This document shows positions 24,223 through 30,978 of a DNA stretch of 38,530 nt, piece by piece. How positions within the stretch are numbered: position 1 is the stretch's first letter; each line of letters begins with the position of its first letter. The stretch covers positions 1 through 38,530 of the forward strand of contig PKWB01000036.1 in NCBI GenBank assembly GCA_003131685.1. The letters run 5' to 3'. The translations under genes were made by a program, and so were the position numbers. The DNA is from Candidatus Dormiibacterota bacterium. Lineage in GTDB: Bacteria; Chloroflexota; Dormibacteria; Aeolococcales; Aeolococcaceae. Under the pieces are notes generated by a model. That model was not told the origin of the DNA and ran no database searches. It saw only the letters and a list, made by a program, of their open reading frames with translations.

Positions 24223-24270
24223 GCCCTCGCACGGCAGAGGTCAGGGGTTCGAATCCCCTCCGCTCCACCA
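24223..24270 (+). other. Displaced 3' half of tRNA-Ala(CGC): attachment site
   Basis: Read 5' to 3', the element contains a complete anticodon loop CTCGCAC (anticodon CGC), the stem strand GGCAG, variable loop AGGTC, T arm AGGGG-TTCGAAT-CCCCT, acceptor strand CCGCTCC, discriminator A and CCA. No matching 5' half (GGAGCGG acceptor, D arm, CTGCC) lies upstream. A tRNA truncated at the anticodon loop is the classical attR or attL of a tyrosine-recombinase element. A terminator follows the CCA, so the right side is the native chromosome flank. Confidence 0.8.
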
Positions 24271-24291
24271 CCGGCTTCCTGGAGCCGGTTT
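24270..24291 (+). terminator. Rho-independent-like terminator after the tRNA fragment
   Basis: ACCGGCT and AGCCGGT form a 7-bp stem with a 6-base loop, followed by a short T run. This is the kind of terminator found right after tRNA genes. Confidence 0.55.
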
Positions 24292-24350
24292 CGAATTCGA
24301 TTCTCAGCATGGACGCGCGCCATCGCGCTGCTCACTCGGTTCCTCCACGG

Positions 24351-24409
24351 TAGACTTGAAACAGACGGCGATGGAGCTCGCCGAAACCGCCTTCGTGACT
24401 GATGGCTCC
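24351..24409 (+). promoter_or_regulatory. Fluoride (crcB-type) riboswitch A upstream of the MutS-like pair
   Basis: A TAGACT -10 box at 24351 should start transcription just before the aptamer. The first hairpin is GGCGATGGAGCTCGCC (24367-24382). AACCGC and CTGATGGCTCC follow, all in crcB-consensus order. The loop bases GGAGCT (24373-24378) can pair with GGCTCC (24404-24409) to form the pseudoknot of the ligand-bound state. Function as a fluoride sensor follows from similarity to the known consensus. Confidence 0.85.
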
Positions 24410-24440
24410 TGTTCACGGCCCTAGCTGGGAGAACAGGAGC
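24405..24440 (+). promoter_or_regulatory. SD-sequestering hairpin, expression platform of riboswitch A
   Basis: GCTCCTGTTC (24405-24414) and GAACAGGAGC (24431-24440) are a perfect 10-bp inverted repeat. The right arm contains the ribosome site AGGAG, 6 bases before the ATG. The left arm shares five bases with the aptamer pseudoknot, so the two structures exclude each other and ligand binding should turn translation on. Confidence 0.8.
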
Positions 24441-24445
24441 ACGCC

Positions 24446-26074
24446 ATGGCAGACGGAACATCCCAGGACCCCGACCTGCTCGGCGGCCAACCGGGCAGCG
24501 CCAGCGGCGAACCGCCTTCGACGTCAGCGCCGCCCGCTCCTCACTTCACGAGCCTGCTGTTTGACGAGTCGTCGGGGAAGGCGGCTGTCCGACGCGAAGA
24601 TCGCTCATCCGCATCTGACCTGAACCTCGACCAGATCGTCAAGACCGTCACCGGAGTCCGGGAGGAGCGCGATTTCATCGCGGCCCTTCTTTACCAGCAG
24701 CTCGGCGACATCGATACTGTGCACTACCGCCACGAAGTCTATCGAGACTTGGAAGACCAGTCGCTCCTCGAACGGATTCAGCAATTTGCTGACCTGATGA
24801 GCAAGGTGCGCAGCCACCTGGGACAGGTCGAGAAGATGCAGTATCTTCATCAACGCGAGGGGTGGTTCCTGGACGCAGCCTCTATCTACTGTGATGCCGT
24901 CCGCGCCCTGGCGGATGGTCTGAGTTCTGCGCGACTCGATTCCCGCGCCCTTCGTGCTTTCAGCGCGTTCCTGACGGGTTATGTCGCGTCCGCGACATTC
25001 GAATCTCTCGTTGCCGATACGAGAGATCGGCAGGATGCGCTTGCTCAGATCCGCTATTGCATCCGCATCCGGGGCGGAAGAGTCGACGTGAGCCGCTACG
25101 AGGACCAAGCCGACTACAGCGCTGAGGTGCTGAAGACGTTCGAGCGATTCAAGCAGGGTGCCGTCAAAGACTACCGACTCAACTACCGCACGTGGCCGGG
25201 CATGAACCACGTCGGGGCACAGATCCTTCAGCTGGTGGCGCGGCTGTTCCCTGACGAGTTCTCGGCATTGGATGACTACTGTCGCCAGCACGCCGAGTTC
25301 CTGCACGAGACCGTCCGGCGCTTCGAGCGTGAGCTCCAGTTTTATCTCGCCTATCTCGATTACATCGGCCCGCTCCGAGCAGCCGGACTCAGCTTCTGCT
25401 ATCCGGATGTGACCGCGGCCTCGAAAGAGATTTTCGCCAACGACACCTTCGACCTGGCGCTCGCCAAGAAACTGGTCTCGGAGGGCAAGCCTATCGTGCG
25501 TAACGATTTCCGCATGGAGGGTCCCGAGCGCATCTTCGTGGTCTCCGGGCCGAACCAGGGAGGCAAGACGACGTTTGCCCGAGCGTTCGGTCAGCTCCAC
25601 CACCTGGCCAGCGTTGGCTGCCCCGTTGCCGGCACTGCCGCTCGTCTTTTCCTCTTCGACCGGCTCTTCGTCCATTTCGAGAGGAAGGAGGATCTCACGA
25701 ACATGCGCGGCAAGCTGGAGGACGACCTCGTGAGGATCCGAAAGGTACTGCAGGCGGCAACGTCCAACAGCATCGTCGTCATGAACGAGATCTTCACGTC
25801 GACGACGCTGAGCGACGCTCGCTTCCTGGGCAAGAAGGTGATGGAGAAGGTCATCCAGCTCGATGTGCTGTGCGTCTACGTGACATTCGTCGACGAGCTG
25901 GCGTCCCTCGGCGAGTCAGTCGTCAGCTTGGTAAGTACGATCGTTCCAGAGAACCCAGCCCAGCGCACCTACAAGGTGGTCAGGGGACCCGCCGACGGGC
26001 TCGCTTATGCGCTGGCTATCGCTGAGAAGCACAACGTCACTTACGAGCGTTTGCGGGCACGGCTGAGCGCATGA
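24446..26074 (+). CDS. MutS-like ATPase 1 (MutS domain V, no mismatch-recognition domain)
   Basis: The protein has a helical, clamp-like N-terminal region of 350 residues and a C-terminal MutS-type ABC ATPase. Walker A is GPNQGGKTTF (about 368). The signature-like MRGKLEDDLVRI is near 420 and YVTFVDELAS is the switch region. Walker B reads VVMNEIFTSTT, so the usual Asp-Glu is Asn-Glu (Asn447-Glu448). No MutS1 mismatch-binding domain or MutS2 Smr nuclease is present. At 542 residues it is shorter than MutS1/MutS2. The AGGAGC ribosome site is controlled by riboswitch A. The stop overlaps the next gene (ATGA), and a heterodimer of the two is likely. Mismatch repair is not implied. Confidence 0.85.
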   Translation: MADGTSQDPDLLGGQPGSASGEPPSTSAPPAPHFTSLLFDESSGKAAVRREDRSSASDLNLDQIVKTVTGVREERDFIAALLYQQLGDIDTVHYRHEVYRDLEDQSLLERIQQFADLMSKVRSHLGQVEKMQYLHQREGWFLDAASIYCDAVRALADGLSSARLDSRALRAFSAFLTGYVASATFESLVADTRDRQDALAQIRYCIRIRGGRVDVSRYEDQADYSAEVLKTFERFKQGAVKDYRLNYRTWPGMNHVGAQILQLVARLFPDEFSALDDYCRQHAEFLHETVRRFERELQFYLAYLDYIGPLRAAGLSFCYPDVTAASKEIFANDTFDLALAKKLVSEGKPIVRNDFRMEGPERIFVVSGPNQGGKTTFARAFGQLHHLASVGCPVAGTAARLFLFDRLFVHFERKEDLTNMRGKLEDDLVRIRKVLQAATSNSIVVMNEIFTSTTLSDARFLGKKVMEKVIQLDVLCVYVTFVDELASLGESVVSLVSTIVPENPAQRTYKVVRGPADGLAYALAIAEKHNVTYERLRARLSA

Positions 26075-27657
26075 AAGCCTATCTCCTCCACCAGGAGCAA
26101 GACTTCAACTTCGTCGCTGACCTGCCCCCCAATCACGACGACCTGATTCAGGACCTGGAACTGACGACGCTGCTCGAGGCGATGGCCCTCGGCGACAAGT
26201 TCCTCTACGAGGTGTCAGCGAGAGTCGTCCTGGCAAGCCTCGGCGACCCGGAAGCCATCCTCTACCGCCAGCGAGTCCTCGCGGACTGCATCGCTGAGCC
26301 GGAGATCATCAGAGAGATGTACGCCATCGCCGTGGGCGCGCTCGAGGACAAGCGAGGAATCTGGGGGTACGGCTCCCAAAGCCCTTCGCTGATCCTCTCT
26401 GCCGCGGTCCGCCAGCTCGAGGCCGCCGTCATCCGGCTCAAACAACTGCGAAAGATAGCCGACGACCGCGCGGAGAGGTTCCACTCCGCCGGCTTGACGA
26501 CGCTCTTTCGCACTCTGCAGCGTGAATTGGACGACGAGTACTTCATGACGATGGGCTACCACCTGAAGCAGCTCCGCTTCCGCAATGGGGAGCTGCTCAG
26601 TGCGGAACTCGATCGGGACAACAGTGGGATCGGCTTCGTGCTCCGCTCATCTGGCAGCGTGAAACGGAACTGGAAGGAACGCCTGGGAATGGGCTCTCGT
26701 TCCTCGTACTCGTTTACCATCCCGCCGCGTGACGACGCGGGTGCCAACGCCCTGTCAGATCTCACCAGTCGAGGGATCAACCTCGTCGCCAACGCGGCGG
26801 CCCAGTCCGCAGACCACATTTGGAGCTACTTCACGATGCTCCGCGGGGAGTTGGGCTTCTACGTAAGCTGTCTCAACCTTTGCAACCGGCTCGCAGTCAA
26901 GGAGGTGCCGATCTCGTTTCCCGCACCGTCATCGTGGTCCCAGCGCGTGCTTTCGTTCTCCGGCTTGCGCGATATCTGCCTCGCGCTGCGTGCGGAGCAG
27001 CGGGTCGTTGGAAACGACATCGAGGCGAACGGAAAATCGCTGATCATCATCACCGGCGCGAACTCCGGAGGAAAGTCGACGTTCCTGCGCAGCGTCGGTC
27101 TGGCTCAGCTCATGATGCAGTGCGGCATGTTCGTGGCCGCGGAGGCCTATTCCGCGAGGGTGTGTGGCGGAGTCTTCACGCACTTCATCAGAGAAGAGGA
27201 CTCCACCATGACCAGCGGGCGACTCGATGAGGAGCTGAGCCGCATGAGCTCGATCGCGGATCAAATCCGTTCCCATTGCCTCATGCTCTTCAACGAGTCC
27301 TTCGCCGCTACCAACGAGCGCGAGGGATCCGAAATCGGGCGCCAAGTTGTCCGTGCGCTGCTGGAGGCTGAGATTACGGTGTTCTTCGTCACCCATCAGT
27401 TCGATTTTGCGAACGGATTCCACAGCCAGCGCGCAGAGTCCACCCTCTTCCTGAGAGCCGAGCGACAATCCGAGGGCCAGCGCCGCTACAAGCTCGCGGT
27501 AGCCGAGCCACTTCCGACGAGCTTTGGCGAAGATGTCTACTACCAGCTCGGCGGGTGGCTGGACAGCGACGAGGACCCCGACTCGCCCTCGGGGAGCGCG
27601 AGGGAGGCCTCGGCCAGCAACCTCGACACCAGCGGTCGCGTCCGACAGGCTGAATAA
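26071..27657 (+). CDS. MutS-like ATPase 2, partner of the preceding gene
   Basis: This is the second MutS-family ATPase, similar in plan to the first but clearly diverged. Walker A is GANSGGKSTFLRSVG (about 329), the signature-type segment is SGRLDEELSRMSSI, Walker B is LMLFNESFAATNEREG (Asn408-Glu409) and the switch His is FFVTHQFDF. The Asn for Asp change is thus shared with partner 1. The N-terminal 320 residues are helical, with no mismatch-recognition or Smr domain. The acidic C-terminus (DSDEDPDSPSG) is probably disordered. The ATG sits in the ATGA overlap with gene 1, so stoichiometric synthesis is expected. Both belong to the fluoride-switch transcript A. Confidence 0.85.
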   Translation: MKAYLLHQEQDFNFVADLPPNHDDLIQDLELTTLLEAMALGDKFLYEVSARVVLASLGDPEAILYRQRVLADCIAEPEIIREMYAIAVGALEDKRGIWGYGSQSPSLILSAAVRQLEAAVIRLKQLRKIADDRAERFHSAGLTTLFRTLQRELDDEYFMTMGYHLKQLRFRNGELLSAELDRDNSGIGFVLRSSGSVKRNWKERLGMGSRSSYSFTIPPRDDAGANALSDLTSRGINLVANAAAQSADHIWSYFTMLRGELGFYVSCLNLCNRLAVKEVPISFPAPSSWSQRVLSFSGLRDICLALRAEQRVVGNDIEANGKSLIIITGANSGGKSTFLRSVGLAQLMMQCGMFVAAEAYSARVCGGVFTHFIREEDSTMTSGRLDEELSRMSSIADQIRSHCLMLFNESFAATNEREGSEIGRQVVRALLEAEITVFFVTHQFDFANGFHSQRAESTLFLRAERQSEGQRRYKLAVAEPLPTSFGEDVYYQLGGWLDSDEDPDSPSGSAREASASNLDTSGRVRQAE

Positions 27658-27779
27658 CAGCATTACGCTGCCTCGGACGACATCGCTCCGACCCTGTCTC
27701 TCGAGCGCTAGAACGCATCTGACGTGACGAGATGATTCTCAACCGAATCGACCGAGGCGTCGGATCCGATGTTCAGTGG

Positions 27780-27850
27780 TAGAGTCCCGGCTGGCGATGG
27801 GGCTCGCCACGGCACCGTGGGTGCCGGAAACGCGCTGAGCTAATAGCCCC
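27780..27850 (+). promoter_or_regulatory. Fluoride (crcB-type) riboswitch B upstream of the hyc-type operon
   Basis: A TAGAGT -10 box at 27780 precedes hairpin GGCGATGGGGCTCGCC (27793-27808). AAACGC, AGCTAAT and AGCCCC follow. AAACGC and GCTAAT match the thermophile (Thermotoga) version of the aptamer. Loop GGGGCT (27799-27804) is perfectly complementary to AGCCCC (27845-27850). An extra 7-bp hairpin CGGCACC/GGTGCCG (27810-27826) is inserted between the conserved parts. Confidence 0.8.
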
Positions 27851-27877
27851 TGACCACCATTAATGTGGAGGTTAGGG
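27848..27877 (+). promoter_or_regulatory. SD-sequestering hairpin of riboswitch B
   Basis: CCCTGACCACCA pairs with TGGAGGTTAGGG with one A-A mismatch and one G-U pair. It buries GGAGG (27867-27871), the only good ribosome site before the operon. The left arm begins inside the pseudoknot strand AGCCCC. Confidence 0.7.
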
Positions 27878-27918
27878 TGCCCGTCGCCATCGCAGTTGGA
27901 CGACCAGCCGGATGCTAG
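27877..27918 (+). CDS. Leader ORF (13 aa) overlapping the hycD start
   Basis: GTG at 27877 lies 5 bases after GGAGG and encodes VPVAIAVGRPAGC before TAG at 27916. The hycD ATG (27912) lies inside it and has no good ribosome site of its own. Translation of the operon is therefore probably coupled to this leader. It is too short for the ORF track and shows no conserved sequence against the other leaders. Confidence 0.45.
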   Translation: MPVAIAVGRPAGC

Positions 27919-28859
27919 CGGCCGCACTCGGCCAGTGCGTTGCAGTGGCGACCGTCCTGCTGCTCGCGCCACTCCTCAAAGGAGGCATCGACAACCTCAA
28001 GGCGAAGATCCAGTCGCGGCGGGGACCGTCCCCGTTCCAGCCCTACTTCGACCTGCACAAGCTCTTTCGCAAGGAGCGTTCGGCGAGCCGGGATGCCTCC
28101 TGGGTCTTTCGGAGCGCACCCTACGTGGCGTTCGCAGCGCCGATAGCCTTTGCGATGTTGATCCCGGTGCTCACCGCAGCGCCACTGAGCTGGGCGTTCA
28201 TGGCCGATATGGTGGGTAGTGGGTTCGTCATCGGCATCGGTGGCTACTTCACCAACCTCGCTGCTATGGACAGCGCCAGCCCCTACGGTGGACTCGGAGC
28301 AAGCCGCTCCCGGCTTGTGTCATCCCTCGCGGAGCCGACGCTCATCCTCATCTTCTTCGCGATCGGGTTCATCTCGGGTGGGACGGTCCCGTTCGTCGCG
28401 AACAACATCCTATACACCACATCCGCGCTGATCTCACCCAGCCACGCGTTGATAGCGGTCGCGTTTTTCCTGGTCGTCCTCGCTGAGGCGGGCCGCCTCC
28501 CGATCGACAATCCGAGCACGTCACAGGAGTTGTCGATGATCGAGGCCTCCAGGCTCTTCGAATATTCAGGGCCCGACCAGGCACTGATGGAGTGGGGAGG
28601 ATGGATGAAGCTGTTCGTGCTCCTCATCGTCTGGCTCAACGTTCTGATTGCCCCGGACGGCCTCGCCACTCAGTTGACCGTCTCTGCATTCGCCATCGCG
28701 ATCGCGAGCCTCGCAGCCAAAATGCTGTGCGCTGCATTACTCATCGTGGGGGTGGAGTCGGCTCTTGCCAAGATCCGCATCCTGCGAGTGCCCGAGTATC
28801 TCGGCGGCACTTTCGTGCTCTCGTTCCTGGCGGTCGTGATGTACAGCCTGGGGCGCTGA
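27912..28859 (+). CDS. hycD: HycD/HyfC (NuoH-like) membrane-anchor subunit
   Basis: This is the membrane anchor that links the peripheral redox arm to the pumping subunits, as NuoH does in complex I. The cytosolic loop GPSPFQPYFDLHKLFRKE after helix 1 and the acidic quinone-side loop EAGRLPIDNPSTSQELSMIEASRLFEYSG are the family hallmarks. About eight membrane helices fill 315 residues. It opens a six-gene operon with all stop/start codons overlapping. A similarly named gene occurs in the Mycobacterium tuberculosis hyc locus, known from memory. Confidence 0.92.
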   Translation: MLAAALGQCVAVATVLLLAPLLKGGIDNLKAKIQSRRGPSPFQPYFDLHKLFRKERSASRDASWVFRSAPYVAFAAPIAFAMLIPVLTAAPLSWAFMADMVGSGFVIGIGGYFTNLAAMDSASPYGGLGASRSRLVSSLAEPTLILIFFAIGFISGGTVPFVANNILYTTSALISPSHALIAVAFFLVVLAEAGRLPIDNPSTSQELSMIEASRLFEYSGPDQALMEWGGWMKLFVLLIVWLNVLIAPDGLATQLTVSAFAIAIASLAAKMLCAALLIVGVESALAKIRILRVPEYLGGTFVLSFLAVVMYSLGR

Positions 28860-29506
28860 TGGCACTCGCAGAGGCGGTGCTCGCCACGCTCATCCTCATC
28901 GCCACGTTTGGGCTCCTGATCGCGCGACAAGTCCGCGGCGCGATCACCGGGTATGCGGCGCAGTCGATCCTCCTCGGGGGGCTCGCGATCGCGATGTTCG
29001 CGGGCTCGCGTTTGCCACATCTCCTTGCCTTGGGACTCCTCACGATCGGCATCAAGGGTTTCGCCATACCGGCGGTCGTCAGGTTCCAGGTTCGGGGGCC
29101 CACCTACCGCCGGCGCGAGATCGCCTATTACGTCGGCTTTCCGACAGCGTTGCTCGTCGGCGCCGGCCTCTCGCTCGTCGGATTGGTTGCCGCATCGCGC
29201 CTGCCGTTTCATCCCTATCTGTTGTCGGAGCCCGTGCTCGGCCTGGCCATCGCGGTGATTTTGCTCGGCCTATTCACCACCATGGCGAGACGTGACGCGG
29301 TGCTGCAACTCGCAGGCCTCCTCGCCGCGGAGAACGGAGTGCTGCTCGTCGGGTTGGTGGTGAGTCCGGAGTTGGGCTTGCTGATCGAGTTCGCGCTTGT
29401 CCTCGATGTCGTCATCGGGGTTGCGGTGATGGGGTTTCTCATCGCTCGGATGCACGAGACGGTCGCGAGCACGGACACGTCTGAACTTTCGAGGCTGCGC
29501 GGATGA
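28859..29506 (+). CDS. hycP: HycP/HyfE (NuoK-like region) membrane subunit
   Basis: The ATG at 28859 overlaps the hycD stop (TGATG). The track start 28592 is an artefact. The protein has 215 residues and about six or seven membrane helices. LLAAENGVLLVGLVVSPELGLLIEFALVLDVVIGV is the HyfE/NuoK-like segment with the conserved Glu in AENG and a second one in IEFALVLD. It should take part in the proton path between the anchor and the large pumping subunits. Confidence 0.88.
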   Translation: MALAEAVLATLILIATFGLLIARQVRGAITGYAAQSILLGGLAIAMFAGSRLPHLLALGLLTIGIKGFAIPAVVRFQVRGPTYRRREIAYYVGFPTALLVGAGLSLVGLVAASRLPFHPYLLSEPVLGLAIAVILLGLFTTMARRDAVLQLAGLLAAENGVLLVGLVVSPELGLLIEFALVLDVVIGVAVMGFLIARMHETVASTDTSELSRLRG

Positions 29507-30978
29507 CCGACCCCGGACTGCTCGTACTGGTGGTGGCCCTCCCACTGGTGGCCGCGCTCATCAGCCTCGTCTGCTCCGCTCGTCTTCAGATAGCGCTGGC
29601 GCTCGTGTTCCAGGTCGGGACGTTCGGCGTCGCGCTGGCGCTGATCGCCCGCATATTGGTGGTGGGGAGGATCGATGCCTTCGCGCACTGGCTCTACCTC
29701 GACAGCCTTTCGGCCGTCGTCATGCTCGTAGCGGCGGTCGTGTCTGTGCTCGCAACGTTTTACTCCGCGGGATATCTTCGCCACGAGCTGCAGCATCGAG
29801 TCATCAAGACCGACGAGCTGCGCAAGTACTTCGTCCTTTTTCATCTGTTCGTCTTCGCCATGCTGCTGGTCACCATTGCGGGGAACCTCGGGTTGCTCTG
29901 GACGGCGATCAGTGCCACGACGTTGGCGTCAGCTCCTCTCGTGGACTTCTATGGCTCCCACGAACCGCTCGAGGCCGCCTGGAAGTACATCGTGCTCACC
30001 GTCGCCGGCAGCCTGCTCGCGCTTCTCGGACTGCTCCTGCTCTACCAGTCCGGAGTGGCATCGCTCGGCAACTCATACGACTTCTCGATCCCTGTGCTCG
30101 CCGGCGCGGCATCGCATCTCTCCCCGACACTGGCGTCCACAGCCTTCCTGCTCATTCTCGTCGGCTTCGGCACCAAGGCTGGGCTGGCTCCCATGCATAC
30201 CTGGCTCCCCGACGCGCATAGCCAGGCGCCATCACCCATCTGCGCGATGCTGTCCGGTGCCGAGCTGAACTGCGCGATGCTCGGTATCTTTCGCGTCTAC
30301 ACACTCACTGCACCGGCCGCAGGTGCCGCGACGCTGCGCACCGGCATGCTCGTCTTCGGGCTCGTGTCCATGAGCGTCGCGGTCGTTTTCTTGATCAGCC
30401 AGCGCAACTTCAAACGCCTGCTTGCGTACTCCTCCGTCGAGCAGATGGGGTTGATCTCGGTTGGCGTCGGGCTGGGGAACCCGGTGGCGCTGATCGGCGC
30501 ACTCCTTCTGGTGGTCACGCACGGCTTTACCAAGTGCCTCATGTTCTTTGCCACCGGCAATCTGGTGCTCCGGTTCCGGAGCACCACGATCCCGGAGATA
30601 CGAGGAGTCGTCAGGGCGATGCCGTGGACTGCGGTGCTCCTGATCGGCGGCGCCCTCGCCATTGCCGGGGCACCGCCCTTCGGCGTCTTCATCTCGGAGT
30701 TTTCCATCATCGCAGGCGCATTTGCAGGCCATTTCTGGGTGCTGGGCGCGCTTGTCGCGGCGCTCCTCCTGCTCGGGTTCATCCCGCTGGTCGCGCCATT
30801 CCACAGAATGACGTTCAGCAACGCGGACACCGGTGGCGAGGTGGCTCAGGCAGAGCTGAGCGCCGTGACGCTGCTGCCGGCGCTGGTGCTGCTGGGCGCA
30901 GTCCTGGTGATCGGCGTGTGGATCCCGAATCCCCTCAATCAGTTGCTCCACCACGCCGCGGCGGTGATGACGAGATGA
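29503..30978 (+). CDS. hycQ: HycQ/HyfF-like antiporter-type (NuoN/M/L family) subunit
   Basis: This is a proton-channel subunit related to Mrp antiporters, with about 14 helices in 491 residues. Conserved elements are FGTKAGLAPMHTWLPDAHSQAPSP (TM7 Lys and the TM8 region), QRNFKRLLAYSSVEQMG and HGFTKCLMFF (TM12 Lys in a broken helix). In the TM5 segment, WTAISATTLASAPLV has Ser where most homologues have the channel Glu (WxxxEATTL). The ATGA start overlaps hycP. Whether pumping through this subunit survives the Glu loss is open. Confidence 0.9.
   Translation: MTDPGLLVLVVALPLVAALISLVCSARLQIALALVFQVGTFGVALALIARILVVGRIDAFAHWLYLDSLSAVVMLVAAVVSVLATFYSAGYLRHELQHRVIKTDELRKYFVLFHLFVFAMLLVTIAGNLGLLWTAISATTLASAPLVDFYGSHEPLEAAWKYIVLTVAGSLLALLGLLLLYQSGVASLGNSYDFSIPVLAGAASHLSPTLASTAFLLILVGFGTKAGLAPMHTWLPDAHSQAPSPICAMLSGAELNCAMLGIFRVYTLTAPAAGAATLRTGMLVFGLVSMSVAVVFLISQRNFKRLLAYSSVEQMGLISVGVGLGNPVALIGALLLVVTHGFTKCLMFFATGNLVLRFRSTTIPEIRGVVRAMPWTAVLLIGGALAIAGAPPFGVFISEFSIIAGAFAGHFWVLGALVAALLLLGFIPLVAPFHRMTFSNADTGGEVAQAELSAVTLLPALVLLGAVLVIGVWIPNPLNQLLHHAAAVMTR

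Noticed and set aside
24177-24270. Complete tRNA gene
   Set aside because: The acceptor 5' strand, D arm and anticodon 5' strand are missing upstream of the anticodon loop. Only the 3' half is present.
24177-24461. Minus-strand ORF with EGIRTPDL, listed as 94 aa protein
   Set aside because: This phrase is the well-known antisense translation of a tRNA 3' half. It arises from the tRNA-Ala fragment and is not a gene.
24605-25675. 356 aa minus-strand ORF opposite MutS-like gene 1
   Set aside because: Antisense shadow. The plus frame has intact ATPase motifs and a controlled ribosome site.
30534-30974. N-terminal extension of the hycE ORF in the track
   Set aside because: It is the out-of-frame shadow of hycQ. 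The NuoC-like domain starts at the ATGA overlap at 30975.
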